The notes under the pieces were generated by a model, which made no database searches, was not told where the DNA came from, and saw nothing but the letters and a program-made list of their open reading frames with translations. The position numbers were made by a program, and so were the translations under genes. From contig NZ_SMGK01000001.1 in assembly GCF_004339725.1 (NCBI RefSeq), positions 868,001 to 932,000 of the forward strand: a stretch of 64,000 nt of DNA. The letters run 5' to 3'. Within the stretch, counting starts at the first letter, position 1. Each line of letters opens with the position of its first letter. Source of the stretch: Acidipila rosea (GTDB taxonomy: Bacteria > Acidobacteriota > Terriglobia > Terriglobales > Acidobacteriaceae). Of this stretch, positions 1 to 9,303 are shown piece by piece.

Positions 1-124
1 GCGAGTCCGACGTTCTTCTGTATCGTCCCTGCACGAAAAGGAACCGAAGTCTGGACGCCTGCTTTTACCGGGCGCCGCCACTGAGTGGCGCGCGCGGCAA
101 GATTCGTGAGGAGACACTTTTTCC

Positions 125-304
125 ATGGCCAAGATCGCCAAAACAGCTGACCGTAAGAAGGTAATGGACACGTCGAAGAGCACCGACTGTCCCAAGTGCA
201 GCAAGCCCACCCGCATCGTCAAGCGTGTCAAGGACCGCGAGCGCGGCGTCCCCGGCGGCGTTTACATCTCATGCTCGGCATGCGATTTCTACGAGAAGCT
301 GTAG
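125..304 (+). CDS. 59-residue zinc-ribbon miniprotein
   Basis: A short gene that begins ATG-GCC and ends TAG. A good Shine-Dalgarno (GAGGAG, 108-113) lies 11 bases before the start. The product is very basic and holds two cysteine pairs, CPKC near residue 22 and CSAC near residue 50, spaced as in a small zinc ribbon. The N-terminus is lysine-rich, which suggests nucleic-acid or ribosome association. The function is unknown; I do not recognise a named family. Confidence rests on the ribosome-binding site, the paired CxxC motifs and codon use like that of its neighbours. Confidence 0.75.
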   Translation: MAKIAKTADRKKVMDTSKSTDCPKCSKPTRIVKRVKDRERGVPGGVYISCSACDFYEKL

Positions 305-396
305 AAATCAATTAACTTATCGCTGGTTTTTATCGCAGGTTTAGCTTTTCGCCCAACCTGCCCTTTAACGGGAATAGCTTTCTCTTCCGAACTGAA

Positions 397-418
397 GTTG
401 CCGCCGACAGGCGGCAAC
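397..418. terminator. Hairpin between convergent zinc-ribbon gene and pyrF
   Basis: A perfect 9-bp inverted repeat (GTTGCCGCC / GGCGGCAAC) with a GACA loop lies between two convergent genes. There is no T-run on either side, so it is not a textbook intrinsic terminator. The position still suggests a bidirectional 3'-end structure. Confidence 0.35.
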
Positions 419-503
419 GAAGGCGGAACTGTCCGCATTTCCGGCATCCGGTGCGGCAGCTCAACTTAGCCGCAGCTTGCCGGAGAAAATCACGCGACAA
501 CCC

Positions 504-1232
504 CTACTTGGTCGAGCCCATAGCTCCGGCTATCTCTTCAAGAATTGCCTGCGCCGCCCGCGCCGGATCGTTCGCACGGAAGATCGGCCGCCCCACCACC
601 AGGTAGTCTGCCCCGGCATGGATCGCTGCCGCGGGAGTGGCAATGCGCTTCTGGTCCCCGACCGCAGCCTCCGCTGGCCGAATTCCAGGTGTCACGATGC
701 AGCTGGAGGGCAGCGCATGCTTCATCTCTTGCGCCTCTTCCGGGCTGCAGACCAGGCCCCCGATGCCGCACTCAGCCGCCAGTCTCGCAAGCTTCAACGC
801 CTGCCCGGCAGGGGCATCGGCAACCCCGACCGACGTCAGCTGCGCCTGGTCCATACTGGTCAGCACCGTCACGGCCAGCAGCCGTGGGGTGCGAGGCAGG
901 GAAGCCGCCGCTTCAGCCGCTGCCCTCATCATCGCCGGGCCACCGCTCGCGTGCAGTGTCAGCATCTCCGGCTCCAGTTTCGAGACGGATCGAACCGCCG
1001 CCGCAACCGTATTCGGAATGTCATGGAATTTTAGATCGAGAAAAACGCTGTATCCCTGATCCTTCAGCTTCTCCACCAGGGAAGCTCCTGCCGAAAGATA
1101 AAGTTCCAGCCCAACCTTAAACCACTGGATGAGCCCTTCCAGCCGCAGCACTTCTTCAAGTGCTGCTTGAGCATCAGGAAAATCCAGCGCGGCAATCAGG
1201 CGGTCGCGGGGCGCAGTCATGGCCGGGCTCAT
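504..1232 (-). CDS. pyrF: Orotidine 5'-phosphate decarboxylase
   Basis: Decarboxylates OMP to UMP, the last step of de novo pyrimidine synthesis, in the cytoplasm. The 242-residue product has the usual bacterial length. It carries the family signature DLKFHDIPNTV near residues 66-76, with the catalytic Asp/Lys/Asp set at D66, K68 and D71. The phosphate-binding end is GADYLVVGRPI near the C-terminus. The ATG overlaps the stop of the upstream rlpA-like gene in an ATGA arrangement, so the two are probably cotranscribed and translationally coupled. The assignment is secure. Confidence 0.95.
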   Translation of the reverse strand: MSPAMTAPRDRLIAALDFPDAQAALEEVLRLEGLIQWFKVGLELYLSAGASLVEKLKDQGYSVFLDLKFHDIPNTVAAAVRSVSKLEPEMLTLHASGGPAMMRAAAEAAASLPRTPRLLAVTVLTSMDQAQLTSVGVADAPAGQALKLARLAAECGIGGLVCSPEEAQEMKHALPSSCIVTPGIRPAEAAVGDQKRIATPAAAIHAGADYLVVGRPIFRANDPARAAQAILEEIAGAMGSTK

Positions 1233-1732
1233 TGGCCAGTCTGGGGACTGGTTTGGGGATATTGCAGGTGGGCCACTTCCGGGCCGCTCTGGAGCAGCTC
1301 CAGTTTCACCTTCGCGGTGCCTCGTCCGGTGAAGCCGAGAAAATGCGCCGCCGCGAACGATAGATCGACCACCCGGGTTTCAGGAACCGGTCCCCGGTCG
1401 TTCACGCGCACCACCACTGATTTGTGGTTCCGCAGATTCGTAACCCGGACCAGTGAGCCAAGCGGCAGCGTCCGGTGCGCGCAGGTCAGCTGGTGAAAGT
1501 CGTAGCTCTCCCCGCTGGCCGTCGGTTGCCCCTGGAAAAACTTGCCATACCATGACGCGCGGCCAACCTGGTACCAGTGGTGAGTCGGCTGTTGCGCCGC
1601 TGCGGTCTGCGTGTTCTGCGCCGCGGGTTTCAGCACCAGCCGTGAGGTTTCATTCGCCGTGAAGAGAACGGCTGCCGCAGCCATCAGGCTGGCATACGTC
1701 GAGAATCGCTTGATACGGTGACGGTAGCTCAT
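1229..1732 (-). CDS. rlpA: RlpA-like double-psi beta-barrel protein
   Basis: A 167-residue secreted or membrane-anchored protein. A hydrophobic segment (about residues 12-27) serves as signal or anchor, followed by a linker. The RlpA double-psi beta-barrel spans about 55-150, with motifs RASWYGKFFQG, TASGE, LPLGSLVRVTN and VNDRGP. RlpA proteins are lytic transglycosylases or septal-ring proteins acting on denuded peptidoglycan. This copy lacks a SPOR domain, so septal targeting is not indicated. It overlaps pyrF by four bases and is the first gene of that two-gene unit. An AT-rich stretch with a palindrome lies just upstream. Confidence 0.85.
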   Translation of the reverse strand: MSYRHRIKRFSTYASLMAAAAVLFTANETSRLVLKPAAQNTQTAAAQQPTHHWYQVGRASWYGKFFQGQPTASGESYDFHQLTCAHRTLPLGSLVRVTNLRNHKSVVVRVNDRGPVPETRVVDLSFAAAHFLGFTGRGTAKVKLELLQSGPEVAHLQYPQTSPQTGQ

Positions 1733-1753
1733 CTTCCTCCTGTCAATATTTTA

Positions 1754-1765
1754 ACTTAGCTAAGT
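1754..1765. promoter_or_regulatory. 12-bp palindrome upstream of rlpA-pyrF
   Basis: ACTTAGCTAAGT is a perfect 12-bp palindrome 22 bases before the rlpA start, in an unusually AT-rich patch. It may be an operator or part of the promoter. A similar TAACTTA/TAAGTTA theme recurs at 27854-27934. Confidence 0.3.
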
Positions 1766-1867
1766 CAGTTTTAATCAGATACTTAATCCCCTTTTGGGGT
1801 TGCCTTGCCGGCGCAGCTGTGCTAGGCCGCGCCGCCCTCGGGCGCAACACGTTGTAGCATTTCCTTC

Positions 1868-2692
1868 ATGTCTGCGACAACTGCAGCAACGAAAATTGCG
1901 CTCGCAATCGCCGGTTTTGACCCCTCGGCCGGGGCAGGCATCGCCGCCGATCTCAAGGTCTTCGCCGCGCACGGTGTCTACGGCATGGCCTGCATCACCG
2001 GCCTCACCGTCCAGTCCACGCGCGGCGTCAGGCGTGTCGAGCCATCCTCGGCGGAGATCATGCGCGAGACCCTCGACTGGCTCAGCGAAGACGTCACCTT
2101 CGCTGGCGTCAAGATCGGCATGCTGGCCAATGCAGCCAATGTCAGGGAGACGGTCGCCTTCCTCATGAAAGGACCGCCGCGGGACCACGTCGTTCTCGAT
2201 CCGGTCATCCGTTCGAGTTCTGGGCGCCCGTTGCTTGACCCCGCAGGAGTCACCGCCATGCGCGACACCCTGCTCAAGCACCTCGGCTGGATCACTCCCA
2301 ACATTGAAGAGCTGGCCATCCTTGCAGGCGTGGAGTATGCCTCCCGGGAGTCTGTGCCGGAGGTGGCAGGCAAGCTGGCCGCGCACGCTGCCCGGCTGGG
2401 CAACCGCCGCCTCAACATCATTGTGACCGGTGGGCATCTTGAGCCGCCGCACGACTTCCTGCGTCTGGCTTCTGGAGAGGAGCATTGGCTGCCCGGTGAG
2501 CGCGTCCACACCCGGGCCACGCATGGCACCGGCTGCGCCTATTCGAGTGCGCTGCTCTCCCGCCTGCTGCTGGGAGACGCGCCGTTAGAGGCCGCTGCCG
2601 CCGCAAAGAATTACGTTATTGGAGCCCTGCGGGCCGCGCCTCAGATCGGTCGCGGCCATGGCCCTATGAATCACTTCTGGATGAAGCCTTAA
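1868..2692 (+). CDS. thiD: Hydroxymethylpyrimidine/phosphomethylpyrimidine kinase
   Basis: Phosphorylates HMP and HMP-P to HMP-PP for thiamine synthesis. The 274-residue product is a ribokinase-fold kinase of normal length. The N-terminal substrate motif IAGFDPSAGAGIAADLK is at about residues 15-31; its first positions differ slightly from the common IAGSDxSGGAG form. DPVIRSSSG and WITPNIEEL follow in the middle. The C-terminal anion hole and catalytic-base motif is THGTGCAYSSA, near residue 218. No other thi gene is nearby. The ribosome-binding site is weak. Confidence 0.92.
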   Translation: MSATTAATKIALAIAGFDPSAGAGIAADLKVFAAHGVYGMACITGLTVQSTRGVRRVEPSSAEIMRETLDWLSEDVTFAGVKIGMLANAANVRETVAFLMKGPPRDHVVLDPVIRSSSGRPLLDPAGVTAMRDTLLKHLGWITPNIEELAILAGVEYASRESVPEVAGKLAAHAARLGNRRLNIIVTGGHLEPPHDFLRLASGEEHWLPGERVHTRATHGTGCAYSSALLSRLLLGDAPLEAAAAAKNYVIGALRAAPQIGRGHGPMNHFWMKP

Positions 2693-2700
2693 CAGGTACT

Positions 2701-2726
2701 GTTAGCAGGCCAAGGTTAGCAGGCCA
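2701..2726. repeat. Short tandem duplication at the M16 gene 3' end
   Basis: GTTAGCAGGCCA occurs at 2701-2712 and again at 2715-2726, a 14-base period. The second copy covers the last codons and stop of the M16 peptidase gene, and the first lies just beyond. It duplicates the stop-codon region and has no obvious function. Confidence 0.5.
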
Positions 2727-3990
2727 GGTGTTCGCGCTCCAGCTTCAGCCCGTCCAGCCGTCCCAGCAGCGTCACCGCCACAGCTTCCTGCTGGAAGAGC
2801 TTGTTGGCCATCGCCATCACCTGGTCGGCCGTCACTTCCTCTACCTTGTCGAGAATCTCCTGCATCCCGAAGAAGTACTGGAAGTACATCTGCTGGCGCG
2901 CCAGGTTCGACATGCGTGAGGTTGAGCTTTCGAGCGACAGCAGCAGGTTGCCCCGCAGCTGGTCCTTCGCCCGGCGCAGCTCGTCTGCCGGCAGCGTCTC
3001 GTTCTTCAGCCGCTTGAACTGCTCCATCACCAGCTCGATCATCTGCAGCGCCTTGTCCGACGAGGTGCCTGCGTAGACGCACAGCGAGCCCGTGTCGCGG
3101 TAGGGATTCAGGTCGCTGTAGATCGAATACGCCAGCCCGCGCTCCTCGCGGATTGTCTGGAAGAGCCGCGAACTCATGCCTCCTCCGAGAATCGTATTCA
3201 GCACCAGCGTCACATAGCGCGATGAGTCCTGGATCGGTGGGGAAGGCACCCCGAGGCACAGCTGTACCTGTTCGAGCGAGTTCTTGTTCTTCAGGATGAT
3301 GCGAGCCGCCGTCTTCGGTGGCGCATCCACGGTCAGGCTCTCACCCGAAGGCAGACCCTCAAACCGCCGCGTCACCTGTGCGACAAAGCTATCGTGGTCA
3401 ATATTGCCTGCGGCCGAGAAGATCATGTTCCCGCCCAGGAAGCGCTCTCCGTAGTAGTCCGTCAGGTTCTCCCGCTCAAACCTCTTCACCGTCTCCCGCG
3501 TTCCCAGGATCGGTTTGCCCAGTGCGTGCCCCTTCCAGAAATTCTGGGTAAAGATCTCGTGCACCAGGTAATCGGGGTTGTCCTCGTCTATCTTGATCTC
3601 TTCGAGAATCACTCCGCGCTCGCGAACGATCTCATCCGCGGCGAAGACCGGGTTCAGCACCAGGTCAGACAAAACTTCAAGTGCTACTGGAGCATGTTCG
3701 TCCAAAACCTTAATGTTGAAGCAGACAGTTTCCTTCCCGGTAAAGGCATCGAGGTTGCCTCCAATGGCGTCTACTTCGCGGGCGATGCGCTGCGCCGAGC
3801 GGGAAGTCGTCCCCTTGAACACCATGTGCTCGACGAAGTGCGAGATGCCGTTCATCTCCGCAGACTCGTGCCGCGAGCCCGCGCGTATCCACATTCCCAT
3901 CGCGACCGAGCGCAGATGGTCCATCTTTTCCGTGAGAATCGTCAGTCCATTCGGCAGGACTGTCCGCCTTATATTGCGTTCGTTATCCAT
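2716..3990 (-). CDS. M16 family zinc metallopeptidase (pitrilysin-like)
   Basis: A 424-residue processing-peptidase-like enzyme. The inverted zinc motif HFVEH is at residues 51-55, and the third ligand Glu is near residue 131 (ILEEIKIDED). The second half carries the M16 C-terminal motif GGGMSSRLFQ..REERGLAYSI, so the protein has the usual two-lobed length. I chose the ATG at 3990 because an AGGA precedes it. The longer frame to 4080 would add 30 unconserved residues and overlap the divergent rlmN. No signal peptide is visible, so it is probably cytoplasmic. A 12-bp duplication sits at its 3' end. Confidence 0.88.
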   Translation of the reverse strand: MDNERNIRRTVLPNGLTILTEKMDHLRSVAMGMWIRAGSRHESAEMNGISHFVEHMVFKGTTSRSAQRIAREVDAIGGNLDAFTGKETVCFNIKVLDEHAPVALEVLSDLVLNPVFAADEIVRERGVILEEIKIDEDNPDYLVHEIFTQNFWKGHALGKPILGTRETVKRFERENLTDYYGERFLGGNMIFSAAGNIDHDSFVAQVTRRFEGLPSGESLTVDAPPKTAARIILKNKNSLEQVQLCLGVPSPPIQDSSRYVTLVLNTILGGGMSSRLFQTIREERGLAYSIYSDLNPYRDTGSLCVYAGTSSDKALQMIELVMEQFKRLKNETLPADELRRAKDQLRGNLLLSLESSTSRMSNLARQQMYFQYFFGMQEILDKVEEVTADQVMAMANKLFQQEAVAVTLLGRLDGLKLEREHLAC

Positions 3991-4067
3991 TCCATTCCTG
4001 TTTCGAGGTATCGCGAGGCCTGGGCTTCCGGGTGAAGGGATGAGATATCCTGAAATATTGGAAGCCG

Positions 4068-5219
4068 GTGTTGAAAGCAATGCAACTACCCACTATTTTA
4101 GACGCGTCAGAGCCTGCCAGGGAGCAGCTGCTTTTCGGCCTTGATAATGAGGCACTTAGCTCTCTGATGCTCAAACTGGGCCAACCGGCTTACCGCGGAC
4201 GTCAACTTTCCGACGCTCTTTATCGCGGCTGGGCCAGCCAGCTCGACGACATCTCAACCCTTCCCGCAGCCCTTCGTAAGCAGCTGGTCGAGGGCGGCTA
4301 CCGCGTTGGCCTGCCCCGGATCGTCGAAACCTTCCGCTCCGTCGACGGCACCGAACGCTACCTCATCGCCGGGGCAGACGGCCAGACCGTAGAGACTGTC
4401 TGGATGCCCGAGGGGGACGATGGAGAAGCAGGCGACGGCACCGAAGCCGGCGAAGAAGAGATTGCCGCCCCGGGATACCGCCGCGCCACCATCTGCGTAT
4501 CCAGCCAGATTGGCTGCGCCGTCAACTGCCAGTTCTGCCTCACCGCCCGGCTCGGCCTCCAGCGCAACCTCACCGCTGGTGAAATCGCCGGGCAGGTCGT
4601 CGCCGTCCTCAAGCGCCACCAGGTCCAGGTCGATCGTCAGCGGATCAACCTCGTCTTCATGGGCATGGGCGAGCCCTTTCTCAACTACGATGAGTTCATG
4701 GCGGCGGTCCGCCTGCTGGTGCAGCAGGTCGGTCTTCCCGAGTCGCGGATGACCGTCTCAACCTCCGGAATCGTTCCCGGCATCCTCCGGTTTGCAGCCG
4801 AGACCGTGCGCCCCAAGCTGGCCATCTCCCTCAACGCCTCAAACGACACTGTTCGCGAGGCGATCATGCCCATCACTCGCAAGTGGCCCATCGAGCAGGT
4901 CGTCGACGCCGTCAAGACCGTTCCGCTCCGTCGCGGCGAGCGCGTCACCTTTGAATATGTGCTGCTCGGCGGCGTCAATGATCGCCCCGAGCATGCCGAC
5001 GAAGTCGTCCGTCTGGTCCGTCGCGCCGGCCTCGCCGCCAAGGTCAACCTCATCGTCTGGAATCCCGGCCCCGGCGTCCCCTACACCATGCCCGAGCCCC
5101 GCGACGTCGAAGCCTTCCAGCAGCGCCTCATCGCCCGGGATGTCCCCGCCTTCCTGCGTCGTCCCCGCGGCCGCGACATCTACGCCGCCTGCGGCCAGCT
5201 CAAGCGAACCGTCGAGTAG
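4068..5219 (+). CDS. rlmN: 23S rRNA (adenine-2503-C2)-methyltransferase
   Basis: A radical-SAM enzyme that methylates C2 of A2503 in 23S rRNA (and A37 of some tRNAs). The cluster motif is C150-x3-C154-x2-C157 (CAVNCQFC). The proximal Cys of the mechanism is in the C-terminal AACGQLK. The motif FMGMGEPFLNYD is typical of RlmN. An acidic insert of about 20 residues (around 117-137) precedes the radical-SAM core, a lineage-specific feature. The start could be GTG 4068, TTG 4071 or ATG 4080; a GGAAG at 4060 does not decide between them. It is divergent from the M16 gene. Confidence 0.95.
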   Translation: MLKAMQLPTILDASEPAREQLLFGLDNEALSSLMLKLGQPAYRGRQLSDALYRGWASQLDDISTLPAALRKQLVEGGYRVGLPRIVETFRSVDGTERYLIAGADGQTVETVWMPEGDDGEAGDGTEAGEEEIAAPGYRRATICVSSQIGCAVNCQFCLTARLGLQRNLTAGEIAGQVVAVLKRHQVQVDRQRINLVFMGMGEPFLNYDEFMAAVRLLVQQVGLPESRMTVSTSGIVPGILRFAAETVRPKLAISLNASNDTVREAIMPITRKWPIEQVVDAVKTVPLRRGERVTFEYVLLGGVNDRPEHADEVVRLVRRAGLAAKVNLIVWNPGPGVPYTMPEPRDVEAFQQRLIARDVPAFLRRPRGRDIYAACGQLKRTVE

Positions 5220-5240
5220 CCCAGCGACAGCAACCATCTT

Positions 5241-7731
5241 TCACTCCGAGCGCAGCGCATGCATCGGGTCCACGCCTGCCGCCCGCTGCGCCGGCACGAG
5301 ACTGGCGGCCAATGCCACCAGGGCCACTCCCGCAATCGCTGCCGCATACGTCATCCCGTCCCAAGGCTTTACCCCATAGAGCTCTGAGGCGAGCGCATGC
5401 GCCAGCAGCGCTGCAATGGGCAGTCCGGCCGCTACCCCTGCAGCGGCCACCAGCAGGCTGTCCTGCACCACCATTTTGACAATCTCCTCCCGCCGCGCTC
5501 CCAACGCCATGCGTACGCCGATCTCGACCGTGCGGTTGGCCACCCGAAACGCCAGCGTCCCATAGAGGCCGGTCGCCACCAGCAGCGCCGCCAGCAGCCC
5601 GAAGCAGCCTGCAAGCCTCGCAAACAGCATCGGTCCGGCAATCGTCGTCTCAAACTGCGCGCGCTGGGTCATCGGCTGCTCCAGCGGCAGGTTTGGGTCA
5701 ATCTGTTGGACCACTTTCCGGACCGCGGGCAGCATGGCAAGCGGGTCGCCATAAGTGCGCAGGGCGATATTCATGGCTCCCAATGTGTCTCGCTGCAACG
5801 CATCGTCCCACTCCATCGGTACAGGTTGTTCCTGGATTGTCGTATATTTGTGGTCCTTGACCACGCCCACGATCGTCAGCTGGTTTTGGGCGTCCTTTCC
5901 ACCGACGCGGTGCCCAATGGGATCTTCGCCCGGAAGATAGCGCTTCGCAAAGGTCTCATTGATGATCGCCACTTTGGGGGCACTCCCCAGGTCCGCATCG
6001 CTGAAGTCACGCCCCGCCACCACGGGAACCCCTAGTGTGTGGAAGAAATTAGAAGCCGCAACATTGTTGCGAATCTCACCTCTGCCGTCGATAGCGTTAG
6101 GGGGAACCTTGCCATCCACCAGGAGCGCAAAGTTATTCGACCATCCGGAGCCGGGCCGGAACCTCACCGCTGAGGCGTCCGCCACCCCCGGCAATGTTCG
6201 CAGTCTGCGCAACAGTTCCTGGTAGAAGGCAATGCTTTCCGCCGCCGAATGCGCCTGTTCCGGGTTAATGCCGAAGAGGAGCAGGTTATCGGCCTCAAGA
6301 CCCAGCGGGGTGTCTTCCAGGTTGCGTAGCGTTCGCACCAGCAGCCCGGCGCCGACCAGCAGCGTCACGCACAGGGCGATCTGCGCCGCTATGATCATCC
6401 TTCCAAAACGCACAGCGCCTTTTCCTGTACCCGCCGTAGCATTGGAGGTCTTTAGCACCAGTCCGGGTCCGCTTGCCGTGGCGGTTCGCAGCGGAGCCAC
6501 TCCAAACACAATCGCCGTGAGCGTCAGCAACGCGCCCGTAAACAGCAGCACCGTTTTGTCCGGAGCCAGGCTCGTCTCTATCTGTGACCAGGCCGCCAGC
6601 ACATGGGTCGCCGCGAACGCCAGCGACCACGCCAGCAGGCCCCCGGCGACAGTCAGCAGCAGCCCCTCGGTCAGCAGCTGGCGAAACAGCCTTTCGCGTC
6701 CCGCGCCGACAGAGATCCGCAGCGAGAACTCCCGCGCCCGAGCCGTATTGCGCGCCATCAGCAACATGGCCACGTTGCTCAGCGCGATCAACAGCACCAG
6801 CGCCACCATCCCCATCATTATGTGGAGCGGTTCGCCGAACTGCTGCTCCGCACCCGGAAAATTCTTCGCCTCGCGCAGGCTCAGCACAGGAGGCTTTTCG
6901 CCAGGTCCCGGCGCACCTATTCCCAGGTAGGCAGCCTGCTGAAACAGCGGTTGCAGCCTGGCAAGGGCCTGCTGCCTCGTGGTGCCCGGGCGCGAGCCGC
7001 GCCATCAGACGCAGGCACCACCACTCCGGCCGGTTCAGGTAGTTCTTGCCATCAGGTTCCGGTAGAACTCCCCACGCGTTGAACTCACGACCCGTTTGCA
7101 GCGGAATCCACAGATCTGTCGTGCTGCCCTCCTCGACACCTTCAAAGCCTTCGCCTGCGATACCGACAATGGTGAAGGGAACCCCCTTGATATGGATCGT
7201 CCGGCCCACTATCTCCGGGTCACGCAAAAACCGTCGCCTCCAGTAGTCATAGCTGAGCACCGCGCTCTGGGTGTGCGCTTCCTCATCCCGGCGTGTAAAG
7301 CCGCGGCCTCTTGCCATTGGAACTCCCAGCCCTGAGAAGAAATTTCCGCTTACCATGTCGCCCTCTGCGACCTCCGGCGAAGCCCCGTACCGCACCCCGA
7401 TGGTGTTGCCGAAGCTCAGCGGTACATAGGCAATCACCTCGCTCAACCCGGGATGATCACGGCGAAGCGTGTCATAGACATTGAAGCTGAAGGAAGTCGA
7501 GAAGTTTCCGCTGCTGGTCGCTCGATACGGAAGCCCTGCCGTGTTCAGGTAAACCACCTGCTCCGGGTGGGCCACTGGCAACATCCGCAGCAACACCGCA
7601 TTCATCACGCTGAAAACTGCGGTATTTGCGCCGATCCCCAGCGCAATGGTCAGCACGCACACCAGCGTAAAGCCCGGCGACTTGCGCAGCTGGCGCAGCC
7701 CATATTGCAGATCCCGAAAGAATGTGGTCAT
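5241..7731 (-). pseudogene. ADOP-type MacB-like permease, split by a frameshift
   Basis: An 830-codon ABC-type permease of the acidobacterial duplicated orphan permease kind: FtsX-like TM regions around MacB periplasmic domains, with no ATPase gene nearby. The N-terminal part starts at 7731 with a GGAGG and reads through MacB motifs (LTIALGIGANTAVFS, VLSYDYWRRRF) to RLMARLAPG. The reading then moves by one base near 6984-6990, in a CCCGGG run. The next frame continues smoothly (TTRQQALARLQPLFQQAAYLG) through two more FtsX regions to the stop at 5241. Each half alone is incomplete. Either a recent inactivating indel or a sequencing error in a GC run would explain this. Confidence 0.85.
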
Positions 7732-7766
7732 TGCGGTTGGCCTCCGTCCTGCTCTTTACCTTCATC

Positions 7767-7780
7767 GCACGCAGGCTGCC
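7767..7780 (-). promoter_or_regulatory. Candidate sigma-54 (-24/-12) promoter of the ADOP gene
   Basis: On the minus strand GGCAG-N5-GTGC matches the GGCAC-N5-TTGC pattern with two mismatches and correct spacing. It lies 36-49 bases before the permease start and 60-115 bases downstream of the paired TGTCC sites, the usual distance for an enhancer-binding activator. This is an inference from pattern only. Confidence 0.3.
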
Positions 7781-7843
7781 GATTCAATCTTCCTCCAAGT
7801 TCCTCATTCCACGCGGCAGCTGATTCCCGGTGCAACAACAGAG

Positions 7844-7880
7844 TGTCCGGAAACGGACACCCACTGTCCACGAATGGACG
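7844..7880. promoter_or_regulatory. Tandem TGTCC-N6-GGAC inverted repeats
   Basis: Two related inverted repeats, TGTCCGGAAACGGACA (7844-7859) and TGTCCACGAATGGACG (7865-7880), have centres exactly 21 bp apart, so they fall on the same helix face. They lie between the divergent permease and PRC/MgtE genes. Paired dimer sites of this kind suit a cooperative regulator or a sigma-54 activator. Confidence 0.55.
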
Positions 7881-7925
7881 CACGATCCAATAGCTTCTCT
7901 CGCGCATTGCCGGTAGACTGCGACA

Positions 7926-9188
7926 GTGATGCACGAGCGGCAGACCTCCAACACGAGCCTCACCTCCCTGCTGGGCACCCCCGTCGTTCACCCTGACGGC
8001 CGCCTCTGCGGCAAGGTCAAAGACGTTGCTGTCGGCACCGGCGCCGACGCGGGACTGGTCGCAGGCCTCGTCATCAAGAGCCGCGAAAGCGGCCGCCGCC
8101 TCGTCAAGGCGACTGAGGTCATCATCACTCCCAGCGGCGCGCTCGAACTCCGCAGCGAGTCCGCACTCGAACCCATCCGTGGCGATGAAAACTTCATCTT
8201 CCTCGCCCAGGACCTGCTCGACCGCCAGATCATCGACGTCCATGGCCGCAAAGTCGTGCGCGTCAATGATGTCGATCTGCAATGGTTCGCCCGCGACACT
8301 CTGGCCGACCTGCGCGTTCGTGAAGTGGAGGTGGGCCTCCGCGGAGCCGTGCGCCGCCTGCTCCAGGGCACCATGCCTCGCAAAACGCTTGATCAGGTCG
8401 CCTCCCACATCTCCGCCCGGGTCATCCCCTGGGAGTTTGTAGACATGATCGAGGTTGACCCGGCCCGCCGCGTCAAGCTCAAGATCGAACACGCGCGCCT
8501 CGCGCTGATGCATCCCTCCGATCTCGCCGACATTCTTGAAGATCTGGCCCCCGCCGAGCGTGAGGCCATCTTCACCACCCTTGATGAGGAGGTCGCCGCC
8601 GAGACCCTCGAAGAGGTTGACCCGAAGCTGCAGAAGGCGCTCGTCGAATCGCTCGACTCGGAGACCGCCGCCGGCATCATGGAAGAGATGCATCCCGAGG
8701 CGGCCGCCGACCTGCTCGCCGATCTCTCCGACGCCCGCTCCGAAGCGATTCTCGAAGAGATGAACCCCGAGGAGCGGCAGGAGGTCGAGGAGCTGCTTGA
8801 GTTCCGCGAAGACACCGCCGCCGGGCGCATGACCACCGATGTCGTCATCGTCCCGGTCGCCGCCACTGTCGCCGAAGCCGTCCAGGCCCTGCGCAGCTTT
8901 GACGGTGATCCCGAGACCGTCACAGAAATTTACCTCGTCGATGAGCGCCGCGTGCTCAAGGCCGTCGTCCCCCTGGCGCGGGTCGTGCTCGCGCTGCCCG
9001 AGTCCCGTATGGAGGTGCTCGCCGAGCCTCGCTTCATCTCCTGCCGTGCCGAGGAGCGTCAGCAGGAAGTCGCCGAGCTCTTCGACAAATACAATCTCCG
9101 CGCCCTGCCCGTGCTCGACCGGGACGGTCGTCTGCTGGGCGCTGTTGAGGCCGACCACGTCATCGCATTTCTGCGTCAGGGCCGATAA
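7926..9188 (+). CDS. Soluble PRC-barrel / MgtE-N / CBS-pair protein
   Basis: A 420-residue protein without membrane segments. Two PRC-barrel-like blocks come first (about 12-90 and 95-170). An MgtE intracellular N domain follows (about 195-300, acidic helical repeats such as LEDLAPAEREAIFTTLDEE and MHPEAAADLLADL). A CBS pair ends it (about 300-418, from AAGRMTTDVVIVP). In MgtE channels the N and CBS domains sense cytoplasmic Mg2+ and gate the pore; here the pore domain is missing. The next gene in the same direction encodes an NRAMP-like transporter, so a role as its regulatory subunit is a good inference. The start may be GTG 7926 or ATG 7929. Confidence 0.85.
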   Translation: MMHERQTSNTSLTSLLGTPVVHPDGRLCGKVKDVAVGTGADAGLVAGLVIKSRESGRRLVKATEVIITPSGALELRSESALEPIRGDENFIFLAQDLLDRQIIDVHGRKVVRVNDVDLQWFARDTLADLRVREVEVGLRGAVRRLLQGTMPRKTLDQVASHISARVIPWEFVDMIEVDPARRVKLKIEHARLALMHPSDLADILEDLAPAEREAIFTTLDEEVAAETLEEVDPKLQKALVESLDSETAAGIMEEMHPEAAADLLADLSDARSEAILEEMNPEERQEVEELLEFREDTAAGRMTTDVVIVPVAATVAEAVQALRSFDGDPETVTEIYLVDERRVLKAVVPLARVVLALPESRMEVLAEPRFISCRAEERQQEVAELFDKYNLRALPVLDRDGRLLGAVEADHVIAFLRQGR

Positions 9189-9303
9189 TAGAAATTGATT
9201 TTTCCGCCGGTTAGATTCTGCCCCTGCAACTCTGGTATGTTCCAATCTGGAGCCTCGCTCTCAAACCAACAAAAACCAAGCCAAGCCTCTGAGATCCTGA
9301 TAA

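Noticed and set aside
75-89. CGCCA-CTGAG-TGGCG hairpin upstream of the zinc-ribbon gene
   Set aside because: Short, in GC-rich DNA, and with no T-run; the upstream context is outside the window, so no role can be argued.
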